DNA of 64,000 bases from Halocaridina rubra (GCA_037179515.1 JAXCGZ010011625.1:1-64000); one strand, 5' to 3'. Positions 33,586 through 46,333 are shown, counted from the stretch's first letter. A program made the numbers and translations. The notes: generated by a model not told the origin, from the sequence alone.

Positions 33586-36500
33586 ACAAAAGTAACCTTT
33601 GAGAGAGGGGAAACATGTAGGGAAATATTGTTGAGAAAAAAAAAGTCTAATAGACCTTCAAGAATTCAAAGAAGTGTTCATTAGACGATACAGAACACAG
33701 GAAGAGATGGGAAAAATCAAAAACTTGTTGCATGAGGCAAGAAGGTTAAATGATGAAAGAAATGAAGAAGAGAAGAAAAATTTTCATTACAGAGTTCTTC
33801 CAGACAAAGGTGAGATAAAGAAGATAATGACAGAAGATCTGGGGATGGGGCCTCATTAAGATTGTAATACACAAATGCTGATGGATTAGCTGGTAAGGCA
33901 GTAGAATTTAAAGATAGGATTCACAACGGTAAGGCAGATATAGTAGCAATTACAGAGACTAAGTTGAGTGAGGACATAAACAGTGTCACAGTTTTTCCTA
34001 AGGGCTTCAGAATACTAAGGGTTGAAAGATCTGCGAGGACTGGTGGAGGGATAGCACTGCTCATAAGTGAAAGGATTTAAGTTGAAGAAATAAACTTGGC
34101 TATAGAAAGTAAGTTCAAGGAATTTCTTGTTGCTCGCATAAATACTGGGTCAGAGAGCATTATAATAACTGTTGTATACAACCCACCAAGGAACCAAAAT
34201 AGGCTTGAAGTTTATGAGGAAAGTCATATAGGTACTATTGAAGTCATAAACTCAGTTGTTAACATGGCACGGGAAAAAAAATGCAGGATTTTGATTATGG
34301 GAGACTTTAATCATAAAGAGACAGATTGGATAAATTTTGACCCACACAGTGGTGAGGACTCATTCGGGGCAAGATTCCTAGATTGCGTACAAGGGAATTT
34401 CCTACACCAACATGTAATGGAACCAACAAGGGCCAGGGGTGTGGATGAGCCATCACTACTTGATCTAGTGTCACAGATAATGTGTTGGATATAGAAAAAA
34501 TTGAGTATGTACCACCAATTGGAAAGAGTGACCACTGTGTGTTGTTGATGGAGTATATCATTGAAGATATTCTTCCTGAGAGTAGAGGCACTGAGGACAT
34601 GAGGAGGAACTATCCGAAAGGAGATTACATCAAAATGAATGAGCTTTTTGCAGTTATTGACTGGAGAACCTTATTTTACAACAAATCTGTACAAGAAATG
34701 TATGACATCTTTTGTGAGAAATATGGGAAGATAGTAGATTGCTGCATACCTTTCACCAAAGTAGGTGTAATTCATGCCAGAGAGAAATGGTTCGATAATG
34801 GGTGTAAAAGAGCTAAGGAGTGGAGAGACAAATGCTGGAAAAGGTATAGGAGGAGAAAAAACATAAATGCCTGGCAAACCTACAAAAGAGCAAGAAATGA
34901 CTACCTAAGTAAAAGGAGAGAGGCAGAGAGAGACTATGAGAGGGACATCACCAGGAAGGCTAAAGAAAATCCCAAGCTTTTCCACAGCTTTATCAGAGGA
35001 AAACTGAAGGTAAAAGAACAGGTTTTAAGGCTAAAGAGAGAGGATGGAAGCATCACTGAGACGGATGAAGAGATCTGCAAAGAATTGAACAAGGAGTTTC
35101 AGTCAGTATTTACAGTAGAAAATACCCCACCTCCTCAGATTGCAGTGATAGAATCTCAAGGGCCGGTATTAGAGAACATCAACCTTACAGCCACAGAGGT
35201 ATGAAAAGCGCTGAAGGATTTAGATGTTCATAAAGCTACAGGTCCTGATGACATATCCCCTCATGTGCTTAAAAACTGCGCAAACACAATATCAGTGGCA
35301 CTAAGTATCATATTTAAGGAGTCACTGGAGTCAGGGGAGATTCCAAGATGCTGGAAACAAGCAAATGTGATACCTATCTTCAAAAAGGGAAGGAGGGATA
35401 CGGCTCTGAACTATAGACCAGTTTCCTTGACCAGCATAGTTTGCAAAGTTATGGAGAAACTTCTAAGGAAACATATCTCTCTTCACTTGGAATCCTTCAA
35501 CTTTTTGTCAGTGAGGCAACATGGCTTAAGAGAAGGTAGATCAACAGTAACAAACTTATTAGAATTTTATGATGAGGTAAGCCAAATCTTACAGGAAAGA
35601 GAGGGCTGGGCAGATTGCATATTGCTAGACTTCCAGAAAGCGTTTGACACTGTTCCACATGGGAGACTTATTAGGAAGCTGCAATCAATGGCTAGAATAG
35701 GTGGAAATGTTTTGGAATGGATAAAAACTTACTTAGAAGGAAGGGAACAGAGGGTTAGAGTAATACACTCAGTGTCTGAATGGAGATGAGTTAGTAGTGG
35801 AGTTCCACAGGGTTCAGTTTTAGGGCCACTTTTGTTCCTTGTGTATGTAAATGACCTACCAGAGTCTGTAAATTCATTCATGAATATGTTTGCAGATGAT
35901 GTAAAGATTGTGAAGAACGTAAAAAACGAGAACAATGGTCAGAAAAGTGGCTAATGAAATTCAATACTTCAAAATGTAAGGTAATGAGAATGGGTACAAG
36001 TGCAAGAAGGCCCAAGCTTGACTACTCGGTGGCTGGAGTACAACTTCAAGAGACAGAAAATGAGAGAGATCTAGGAGTAAACATACTGGCAGATTTGTCT
36101 CCAGAAATACATATAAATGGCATAGTAAGGGCAGCATATGCATTCTTATCAAATGTAAGGGTAGCCTTCAGGCACATGGACAAGGAAATGTTCAGAAATA
36201 TTTATGTAACGTATGTGAGGCCAAAACTCGAATATGCAGCCCCCTTTTGGAATCCGCACTTGAAAAAGCACATAGCTAAGCTTGAAAAAGTTCAAAGACA
36301 TGCCACGAAACTGGTGCCAGAAATACACAATCTCAGTTATGATGAGAGGCTGAGGGAATTAGACTTACCATCACTCAAAGCTAGAAGAGTGAGGGGGGAT
36401 ATGGTGACAGTCTTTAAATTCCTTCATGGTTATGATAGAGTTGATAGGGATCGATATTTTGATATGGCTGGCTCTAGAACTAGAGGTCATAGTTTGAAGC

Positions 36501-36734
36501 TTCGTAAGAAAACTTGTTTGCAGGATGTAAGAAAATACTTTTTCAGTGTAAGAGTAGTTGATAATTGGAATTGGCTAAGCGAGGAGGTAGTTAATGCTAT
36601 CTTAATCCATAGTTTTAAGGACAGGTATGATAAGTATCACTAAGTCTAAAATGGAACCGATGAGGAGACGGGAAGATACGAGCTTGGGCTCTTTCCCGTA
36701 AACACAATTAGGTAATCACAATTAGGTAATCACA
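33586..36734 (+). mobile_element. CR1-like LINE copy B, 5' truncated
   Basis: Begins inside ORF1 at AAAAGTAACCTTTGAGAGAG, directly after the tail of copy A. ORF2 is broken by an early TAA at 33865, a TAA at about 34078 (CAA in A), a one-T loss near 34470, a TGA at 35202, a TGA at 35787 and a deletion of about 44 nt near 35938. The endonuclease A run here has eight A and keeps frame (MAREKKCRILIMGDFNHKE). RT motifs are otherwise present, with FADDVK at box 5. The 3' tail units end at 36734 beside a Tigger MITE. It is the right-hand member of a direct pair and the left arm of an inverted pair with copy C. Confidence 0.9.
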
Positions 36735-37085
36735 CAGTGGGCCCCCACATTACGTCATGGCTCCATTCCTTGACAGCTGACTTAAGTCAGATTTGTACTT
36801 AAGTCGGAACTCACCTATAATTCGAACCTAAGTTTCCCACCCATGCTAAAAACACCCTAAATCATAGAAAAATAATCAAAGTTCTCAATCTAGTACATAA
36901 AAATAGTTAAAGTACACTATACAGTATTGCTTACCTTTACCACTGTGAAGATTAAAATTATATGTAATCATGATTAGGTATGAATACATTGAGTCCCTGG
37001 ATGACTGGTATGTTGAAAAATGTATTTATTAATTATTTATTGGTCTCTTGTGTAACCTCGAAACAACTTAAAATGGGACCCACTG
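36735..37085. mobile_element. Tigger-family MITE at the apex of inverted LINEs
   Basis: The ends CAGTGGGCCCCCACATTACG and, in reverse complement, CAGTGGGTCCCATTTTAAGT pair imperfectly. The first 215 bp are the reverse complement of the Tigger 3' end at 13810-14010. The rest shares 'gaagattaaaattatatgtaatcatga' -type sequence with 22665-22705. LINE tails meet it directly on both sides (…AATCACA and TGTGATT…), so the expected flanking TA is not seen. Confidence 0.7.
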
Positions 37086-40000
37086 TGTGATTACCTAATT
37101 GTGTTTACGGGAAAGAGCCCAAAGCTCGTATCTTCCCGTCTCCAGATCTGTTCCATTTTAGACTTACTGATACTTATCATACCTGTCCTTAAAACTATGG
37201 ATTGAGATAGCATTAACTACCTCCTCGCTTAGCCAATTCCAATTATCAACTACTCTTACACTGAAAAACTATTTCCTTACATCCTGCAAACAAGTTTTCT
37301 TAAGAAGCTTCAAACTATGACCTCTAGTTCTAGAGCCAGCCATATCAAAATATCGATCCCTATCCACTCTATCATAACCATGAAGGAATTTAAAGACTGT
37401 CACCATATCCCCCCTCACTCTTCTAGCTTCGAGTGATGGTAAGTCTAATTCCCTCAGCCTCTCATCATAACTGAGATTGCGTATCTCTGGCACCAGTTTC
37501 GTGGCATGTCTTTGAACTTTTTCAAGCTTAGCTATGTGCTTTTTCAAGTGCGGATTCCAAAAGGGGGCTGCATATTCGAGTTTTGGCCTCACATACGTTA
37601 CATAAATATTTCTGAACATTTCCTTGTCCATGTGCCTGAAGGCTACCCTTACATTTGATAAGAATGCATATGCTGCCCTTACTATGCCATTTATATGTAT
37701 TTCTGGAGACAAATCTGCCAGTATGTTTTCTCCTAGATCTCTCTCATTTTCTGTCTCTTGAAGTTGTACTCCAGCCACCGAGTAGTCAAGCTTGGGCCTT
37801 CTTGCACTTGTACCCATTCTCATTACCTTACATTTTGAAGTATTGAATTTCATTGGCCACTTTTCTGACCACTCATGCAGATTATTTAGATCTTCCTGAA
37901 GTTCTCTACCATTGTTCACGTTTTTTACTTTCTTCGCAATCTTTGCATCATCTGCAAACATATTCATGAATGAATTTACAGACTCTGGTAGGTCATTTAC
38001 ATATACAAGGAACAAAAGTGGCCCTAAAACTGAACCCTGTGGAACTCCACTACTAACTCTTCTCCATTCAGACACTGAGTGTCTTACTCTAACCCTCTGT
38101 TCCCTTCTTTCTAAGTAAGTTTTTATCCATTCCAAAACATTTCCACCTATTCTAGCCATTGATTGCAGCTTCCTAATAAGTCTCCCATGTGGAACAGTGT
38201 CAAACGCTTTCTGGAAGTCTAGGAATATGCAATCTGCCCAGCCCCCTCTTTCCTGTAAGATTTGGCTTACCTCATCATAAAATTCTAATAAGTTTGTTAC
38301 TGTTGATCTGCCTTCTCTAAAGCCATGTTGCCTCACTGACAAAAAGTTGAAGGATTCCAAGTGAAGAGAGATATGTTTCCTTAGTAGTTTCTCCATAAGT
38401 TTGCAAACTATGCTGGTCAAGGAAACTGGTCTATAGTTCAGAGCCGTATCCCTCCTTCCCTTTTTGAAGATAGGTATCACATTTGCTTGTTTCCAGCATC
38501 TTGGAATCTCCACCGACTCCAGTGACTCCTTAAATATGATACTTAGTGCCACTGATATTGTGTTTGCGCAGTTTTTAAGCACATGAGGGGATATGTCATC
38601 AGGACCTGTAGCTTTATGAACATCTAAATCCATCAGCGCTTTGCATACCTCTGTGGCTGTAAGGTTGATGTTCTCTAATACCGGCCCTTGAGATTCTATC
38701 ACTGCAATCTGAGGGGGTGGGATATTTTCCACTGTAAATACTGACTGAAACTCCTTGTTCAATTCTTTGCAGATATCTTCATCCGTCTCAGTGATGCTCC
38801 CATCCACTCTCTTTAGCCTTAAAACCTGTTCTTTTACCTTCAGTTTTTCTCTGATAAAGCTGTGGAAAAGCTTGGGATTTTCTTTAGCCTTCCTGGTGAT
38901 GTCCCTCTCACAGTCTCTCTCTGCCTCTCTCCTTTTACTTAGGTAGTCATTTCTTGCTCTTTTGTAGGTTTGCCAGGCATTTATGTTGTTTCTCCTCCTA
39001 TACCTTTTCCAGCATTTGTCTCTCCACTCCTTAGCTCTTTTACACCCATTATCGAACCATTTATCTCTGGCATGAATTACACCTACTTTGGTGAAAGGTA
39101 TGCAGCAATCTACTATCTTCCCATATTTCTCACAAAAGATGTCATACATTTCTTGTACAGATTTGTTGTAAAATAAGGTTCTCCAGTCAATAACTGCAAA
39201 AAGCTCATTCATTTTGATGTAGTCTCCTTTCGGATAGTTCCTCCTCATGTCCTCAGTGCCTCTACTCTCAGGAAGAATATCTTCAATGATATACTCCATC
39301 AACAACACACAGTGGTCACTCTTTCCAATTGGTGGTTCATACTCAATTTTTTCAATATCCAACACATTATCTGTGAACACTATATCAAGTAGTGATGGCT
39401 CATCCCCACCCCTGGCCCTTGTTGGTTCCATTACATGTTGGTGTAGGAAATTCCCTTGTACGCAATCTAGGAATCTTGCCCCGAATGAGTCCTTACCACT
39501 GTGTGGGTCAAGATTTATCCAATCTATCTCTTTATGATTAAAGTCTCCCATAATCAAAATCCTACATTTTTTTCCCGTGCCATGTTAAAAACTGAGTTTA
39601 TGACTTCAATAGTACCTATATGACTTTCCTCATAAACTTCAAGCCTATTTTGGTTCCTTGGTGGGTTGTATACAACAGTTATTATAATGCTCTCTGACCC
39701 AGTATTTATGCGAGCAACAAGAAATTCCTTGAACTCACTTTCTATAGCCAAGTTTATTTCTTCAACTTGAATCCTTTCACTTATGAGCAGTGCTATCCCT
39801 CCACCAGTCCCCTCAGATCTTTCAACCCTTAGTATTCTGAAACCCTTAGGAAAAACTGTGACACTGTTTATGTCCTCACTCAACTTAGTCTCTGTAATTG
39901 CTACTATATCTGCCTTACTGTTGTGAATCCTATCTTTTAATTTTACTGCCTTACCAGCTAATCCATCAGCATTTGTGTATAATAATCTTAATGAGGCCCC

Positions 40001-40151
40001 ATCCCCAGATCTTCTGTCATTATCTTCTTTATCTCCCCTTTGTCTGGAAGAACTCTGTAACAAAAATTTTTCTTCTGTTCTTCATTTCTTTCCTCATTTA
40101 ACCTTCTTGTCTCTTGCAACAAGTTTTTGTTCTTTCCCATCTCTTCCTGTG
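37086..40151 (-). mobile_element. CR1-like LINE copy C, nearly whole ORF2
   Basis: Its largest frame (37269-39557, 762 codons) spans the endonuclease from MIMGDFNHKEIDWIN through all RT motifs, including FADD at about residues 534-537, to QDVRK before a TAG that also occurs in copy A. The upstream endonuclease half (39554-40063) lies in the next frame because of a seven-A run at the MAREK site. The 5' end is cut in the ORF1 end (reverse complement ACACAGGAAGAGATGGG) and joined to the tail of copy D. With one compensating shift the Pol would be almost complete, so this is among the best-preserved copies. Confidence 0.9.
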
Positions 40152-40875
40152 TGATTACCTAATTGTGATTACCTAATTGTGTTTACGGTAAAGAACCCAA
40201 AGCTTGTATCTTCCCGTCTCCTGATCGGTTCCATTTTATACTTAGTGATATTTATCATACCTGTCCTTAAAACTATGGATTGAGATAGCATTAACTACCT
40301 CCTCGCTTAGCGAATTCCAATTATCAACTACTCTTACACCGAAAAAGTATTTCCTTACATCCTGCAAAGAACTTTTCTTACGAAGCTTCAAACTATGACC
40401 TCTACTTCTAGAGCCAGCCATGTCAAAATATCGATCCCTATCCACTCTATCATAACCATGAAGGAATTTACAGACTGTCACCATATCCCCCTTCACTCTT
40501 CTAGCTTCGAGTGATGGTAAGTCTAATTCCCTCAGCCTCTCATCATAACTGAGATTGCGTATTTCTGGCACCAGTTTCGTGGCATGTCTTTGAACTTTTT
40601 CAAGCTTAGCTATGTGCTTTTTCAAGTGCGAATTCCAAAAGGGGGCTGCATATTCGAGTTTTGGCCTCACATACTTTACATAAATATTTCTGAACATTTC
40701 CTTGTCCATGTGTCTGAAGGCTACCCTTACATTTGATAAGAATGCATATGCTGCCCTTACTATGCCATTTATATGTATTTCTGGAGACAAATCTGCCAGT
40801 ATGTTTACTCTTAGATCTCTCTCATTTTCTGTCTCTTGAAGTTGTACTCTAGCCACCGAGTAGTCAAGCTTGGGG
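40152..40875 (-). mobile_element. CR1-like LINE copy D, 3' fragment
   Basis: Only the last part of ORF2 (40242-40856: LSPEIHINGIVRAAYAFLSN ... FKDRYDKYH) and the 3' UTR with tail. The frame is open to the natural stop. The 5' end (CCCAAGCTTGACTACTCGG) is joined to GGTAATCAC of the copy E tail. Confidence 0.9.
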
Positions 40876-43024
40876 TGATTACCTAATTGTGATTACCTAA
40901 TTGTGTTTACGGGAAAGAGCCCAAAGCTCGTATCTTCTCGTCTCCTCATCGGTTCCATTTTATACTTAGTGATACTTATCATACCTGTCCTTAAAACTAT
41001 GGATTGAGATAGCATTGACTACCTCCTCGCTTAGCCAATTCCAATTATCAACTACTCTTACACCGAAAAACTATTTCCTTATATCCTGCAAACAAGTTTT
41101 CTTACGAAGCTTCAAACTATGACCTCTAGTTCTAGAGCCAGCCATATCAAAATATCGATCCCTATCCACTCTATCATAACCATGAAGGAATTTAAAGACT
41201 GTCACCATATCCCCCCTCACTCTTCTAGCTTCGAGTGATGGTAAGTCTAATTCCCTCAGCCTCTCATCATAACTGAGATTGCGTATTTCTGGCACCAGTT
41301 TCGTGGCATGTCTTTGAACTTTTTCAAGCTTACCTATGTGCTTTTTCAAGTGCGGATTCCAAAAGGGTTCTGCATATTCGAGTTTTGGCCTCACATACGT
41401 TACATAAATATTTCTGAACATTTCCTTGTCCATGTGCCTGAAGGCTACCCTTACATTTAATAAGAATGCATATGCTGCCCTTACTATGCCATTTATATGT
41501 ATTTCTGGAGACAAATCTGCCAGTATGTTTACTCCTAGATCTCTCTCATTTTCTGTCTCTTGAAGTTGTACTCCAGCCACCGAGTAGTCAAGCTTGGGCC
41601 TTCTTGCACTTGTACCCATTCTCATTACCTTACATTTTGAAGTATTGAATTTTCATTAGCCACTTTTCTGACCACTCATGCAGATTATTTAGATCCTCCT
41701 GAAGTTCTCTACCATTGTTCTCGTTTTTTACTTTCTTCACAATCTTTGCATCATCTGCAAACATATTCATGAATGAATTTACCGACTCTGGTAGGTCATT
41801 TACATATACAAGGAACAAAAGTGGCCCTAAAACTGAACCCTGTGGAACTCCACTACTAACTCTTCTCCATTCAGACACTGAGTGTCTTACTCTAACCCTC
41901 TGTTCCCTTCCTTCTAAGTAAGTTTTTATCCATTCCAAAACATTTCCACCTATTCTAGCCATTGATTGCAGCTTCCTAATAAGTCTCCAATGTGGAACAG
42001 TGTCAAACGCTTTCTGGAAGTCTAGGAATATGCAATCTGCCCAGCCCTCTCTTTCCTGTAAGATTTGGCTTACCTCATCATAAAATTCTAATAAGTTTGT
42101 TACTGTTGATCTACCTTCTCTGAAGCCATGTTGCCTCACTGACAAAAAGTTGAAGGATTCCAAGTGAAGAGAGATGTTTCCTTAGTAGTTTCTCCATAAC
42201 TTTGCAAACTATGCTGGTCAAGGAAACTGGTCTATAGTTCAGAGCCGTATCCCTCCTTCCCTTTTTGAAGATAGGTATCACATTTGCTTGTTTCCAGCAT
42301 CTTGGAATCTCCCCCGACTCCAGTGACTCCTTAAATATGATACTTAGTGCCACTGATATTGTGTTTGCGCATTTTTTAAGCACATGAGGGGATCTGTCAT
42401 CAGGACCTGTAGCTTTATGAACATCTAAATCCGTCAGCGCTTTGCATACCTCTGTGGCTGTAAGGTTGATGTTCTCTAATACCAGCCCTTGAGCTTCTAT
42501 CACTGCAATCTGAGGGGGTGGGGTATTTTCTACTGTAAATACTGACTGAAACTCCTTGTTCAATTCTTTGCAGATCTCTTTATCCGTCTCAGTGATGCTT
42601 CCATCCGCTCTCTTTAGCCTTAAAACCTGTTCTTTTACCTTCAGTTTTCCTCTGATAAAGCTGTGGAAAAGCTTGGGATTTTCTTTAGCCTTCCTGGTGA
42701 TGTCCCTCTCATAGTCTCTCTCTGCCTGGCTCCTTTTACTTAGGTAGTCATTTCTTGCTCTTTTGTAGGTTTGCCAGGCATTTATGTTTTTTCTCCTCCT
42801 ATACCTTTTCCAGCATTTGTCTCTCCACTCCTTAGCTCTTTTACACCCATTATCGAACCATTTCTCTCTGGCATGAATTACACCTACTTTGGTGAAAGGT
42901 ATGCAGCAATCTACTATCTTCCCATATTTCTCACAAAAGATGTCATACATTTCTTGTACAGATTTGTTGTAAAATAAGGTTCTCCAGTCAATAACTGCAA
43001 AAAGCTCATTCATTTTGATGTAAT
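40876..43024 (-). mobile_element. CR1-like LINE copy E, 3' part
   Basis: ORF2 from 43024 down to 41071, with a 2-nt loss near 42172 (KHISLHLES region), a one-T gain near 41645 and a TAG at the QD(I)RK site. FADDAK is intact at about 41750. The copy is interrupted after GTAAT (43020-43024) by the LTR retrotransposon; its 5' part continues at 53962. Confidence 0.9.
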
Positions 43025-45045
43025 TGTGACAGAGTGTTTCGCTCAATGTCAACAGAGGCTGTTAGATGCTTTATTAATTAAATTAGTAACATAACTGTTA
43101 TTTTCTAACTAAAAAAATTAAAATAATTCCCTTTAATATAACTGTTATTTTCTAACTAAAAAAATTAATTCCCACTTCTTGACTTTCGCAGATTATGATT
43201 ATTTGCAATTTGTATTTTTGCTTATAGCTAATTTTAAATAGCTTAGTTACTCTTCCTGTACGTGTAGAAGTATAGCCCCAATATAAAGGCTGCCCCTATT
43301 TTTCTGCCTGCTCAGGGCCAAGAAAATTAAGAGAAGAAGAACCAGTAACCTAACTTTTCATTAGTATTCTCGTTTTATTTTATTTGCTTCCACTTGTTGC
43401 ACCTAAAAATACTGTCTCTCCCTTGCATCTCTGCTATAATTGCCTGCCAGGGACCACCACTAAAATAATCCTTAAAATGAAATCAGAGCCAATTACTGCT
43501 CTAGGAATGTCTCCTACAGATGACGTCACGAAGCACCACGAGGAGACGCTCTCTTTTGGCGCCGAGACTGCCCAGAGGCAACATCTCGCCTGGGTGGTCT
43601 AAGTTTATTTAAAATCATTTTACGTGGCATCTTCACAGGAATTCATCTAGCACAACAAGGAATTCATCTAGCACAACAAGGTGAGGGATAGTGTATGGTA
43701 AAGCTCGTGGGTCAAGCAAATTGGTTTATTTTCGAGAATTAGTTACATTCGTTACTGGATAAATCTTATGGATTTCTATTCTCAGATTCCATTCCCAGTC
43801 ACACGAAATTTTGTAGATTACCACACTGGAATCTCACATGCCAAAGTTAATTCCTTAACCTGTAAATTACAGCTGGTATATATTGCTGAGAAGTTTCTTT
43901 TCACTGAATGTGATAAACGAAAATCTCATCCTCTGAAGACTAAGTTATGAGCCCGTAAAAATCTATCTCTCTTCCTAATAAATTCTAATTTCATTTCACC
44001 CCTTTCTATCATCGTAAATAAAGTGTCTTTTACTTCAAAAACTCGTCAATAAAGCTATTTGCCAAAAAGCCAAATTGCAAATATTCAAAAGGTAATTTTT
44101 CCCAGTTGGCTATGCAAATATTTCTTGTTAACCACATTTTAATGAATGCATACCGTATTTATCTTGCTAATTCTTCATATGTTGGGGATAAAGTGTTTTG
44201 AGTTATAAGTTGCAAATACCTCAAAAGGTGGTTTTGCACCCTTTTTTTATTGCAAAGTTCTTGATAACTAAGAGTGAATGAATACTGTATTTATCTCGTA
44301 GATTCTTCCTTTACCCTAAATAGAGTGTTTTGCCATATTAATTTCATATCCGGAATAAGCATTGCAACTTTTGTGGTTGCCCACAATTTAAGGAATACAT
44401 ACAGTACTGTATTTGTCTTGCTTATTCTTCATTTATTGTGAATATATTATTTTCTTTAAAACCAGTAAAGAATTAATGTTTTGTATGCTATTATGGTAGC
44501 ATAAATATTTCTGGTTAGCTGTGAATAACCTATATATATTCATAAATATTTCTGGTTAGCTGTGAATAACCTATATATATTCATCCAGTAGAATGACATT
44601 GGAAACTCATTATATGTGTGCTCATGCTTTCAGTTTCCCATTATAAACTGTGTCATTTCTGTTTCTGAAATTGCAGTGTCCTGTATTCTACTCTGCCTGT
44701 GTGACAGAGGTAATCATCGAGTTGAGGCCAAAGTCTTGGCATACGTCCGTGGTGCCGGGAAACGAACTCATACTCACCTCCTCCGGGATTCGAGGCAGCA
44801 TTTCATAAAGTTTAATTTGAGAAATTTAATTCAATTCTTTTAATGTCATTGCATTTCCAAAATTAAAAGAAAGTTGAATTCTGAGTTTCATTTAACCGAC
44901 TAATGGTATTGAAGATAGGGTGTGCAAGTACAAATATCTGTCCTGTCTGTTTGTGAGCTCTTAACCGAGCTCGGTACTTTGAGTCCCCTTAGTAAAACAG
45001 AATCTTAACACTCTAGCATCATCATTTAAAATTAAAACCCCCACA
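43025..45045 (+). repeat. 5' LTR (2021 bp)
   Basis: TGTGAC...CCACA. It holds a TATAAAGG box at 43282-43289, which would start transcription about 30 nt later, and AATAAA signals including 44048-44053. A 40-bp direct repeat (taaatatttctggttagctg...) occurs twice at about 44501-44580. Very long for an arthropod gypsy LTR. Short frames inside are not conserved proteins that I recognise. Confidence 0.95.
43282..43289 (+). promoter_or_regulatory. TATA box of the LTR promoter
   Basis: TATAAAGG in a locally GC-richer setting (gcccca..gctgcccc). The same box is in the 3' LTR at about 52198. Position suggests U3/R boundary about 30 nt downstream. Confidence 0.55.
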
Positions 45046-45050
45046 TTAAT

Positions 45051-45068
45051 TGGCGCCCGAACAGGGAC
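45051..45068 (+). promoter_or_regulatory. Primer-binding site, tRNA-Lys type
   Basis: TGGCGCCCGAACAGGGAC lies 5 nt after the 5' LTR. It is complementary to the 3' end of the tRNA-Lys isoacceptor used as primer by lentiviruses and several gypsy groups, so minus-strand cDNA would be primed by host tRNA-Lys. Confidence 0.85.
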
Positions 45069-45731
45069 CCGAACAGACAGACTGATTTTATAAATTTATT
45101 TTTATTTTGCTTTTTAAGATTGCACATGAAACCCGATTACCATTGGCTCGATTATTGAAATGAATGAATTATAAGCTGCACACGAAAATTTTCGCGCTCG
45201 AAACGTTGCGGATAAGAAATTTTTCTTTGTTTTCAATATTGATTATGGTAACTAATATTTTCTTGTTTCCCATGTGGTAAACAATATTTCAGGAAATCTA
45301 CATGAGATTATGTGGTAACAGACTTAAGAAATTTTGCATGACGAGAAGACGTGTTATTTAAAATTTCATTTATTTGCGTGATAAGATTGAGTTTTAAAAC
45401 ATTCGTGTTTTATATATCCGTTAAAGGGTGATACTTGTTAGGAATTGTTTAATTTCCTTGGAATTAGGAATTGGGAGAAAGCATATTAAGTATTTTGCTT
45501 ATAATTGTGTTTTATATTCAAGCATTGACTGCTTATAGATTGGAAGAAAAACTTTGGTGTCATTTATCGAGCCTAGGCTAAGCCTTTCATGTGTCCGAGT
45601 TGTCACATGAAAATAAATTTTCTCATTACTAGTAGAAATGTGTAATCTGGCTGCCTAGTAAGCTGTTAGCTTATCGTTGGTGTATTTTGCATAGGATCTG
45701 TGCCCTTTTGGTAACACTTCAGAATTTTACA

Positions 45732-45893
45732 TACGACATTTTATTTGCGGGTACTGCCATATACGCGCTCATACGCAGGCACGACCGCGATACTGTACTT
45801 GTTCGTATTACTTACGACATTTTATTTGTGGGTACTGCCATATATGCGCTCATACGCAGGCACGACCACTATACTGTACTTGATTGTACTCTC
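45732..45893 (+). repeat. Leader tandem repeat A, 2 x 81 bp
   Basis: Two units (45732 and 45813) begin TACGACATTTTATTTG(C/T)GGG, continue TACTGCCATATA(C/T)GCGCTC and ATACGCAGGCACGACC. Non-coding leader of the LTR element. Confidence 0.85.
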
Positions 45894-45922
45894 AGGCACT
45901 GGGTGCTAGTCGGTAAAATTCG

Positions 45923-46333
45923 GTGTTGCTCATTCCTTTCATTTGCACCATAACTGCAGGTACTGCCACGTATTGCTGTTAAGCAGGCACGACTGCCATT
46001 CTGTATTACCAGTGTTTCATGCACTGTTTTGCAACATATTGTTGCTGTTGCACTTGATTGTGTTGCTCATTCCTTTCATTTGCATGATTACCGCAGGTAC
46101 TGCCACGTATTGCTGTTAAGCAGGCACGACTGCCATTCTGTATCACCAGTGTTTCATACACTGTTTTGCAACATATTGTTGCTGTTGCACTTGATTGTGT
46201 TGCTCATTCCTTTCATTTGCACAATAACCGCAGGTACTGCCACGTATTGCTGTTAAGCAGGCACGACTGCCATTCTGAATTACCAGTGTTTCATACACTG
46301 TTTTGCAACATATTGTTGCTGCTGCACTTGATT
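45923..46333 (+). repeat. Leader tandem repeat B, 3 x 137 bp
   Basis: Units start at 45923, 46060 and 46197 with GTGTTGCTCATTCCTTTCAT, then GCAGGTACTGCCACGTATTG, AAGCAGGCACGACTGCCATT and TTGCAACATATTGTTGCTG. They share GGTACTGCCA and GCAGGCACGAC with repeat A, so one motif occurs five times in 600 bp. Role unknown. Confidence 0.9.

Noticed and set aside
43384..44843. Short frames inside the LTRs (72, 60 and 75 codons), duplicated at 52300-53759
   Set aside because: Identical only because the LTRs are identical; no domain, and they lie in a non-coding LTR.
45732..46333. CRISPR-like array
   Set aside because: Long 81- and 137-bp contiguous tandem repeats without unique spacers, in the leader of a retrotransposon in a eukaryote.
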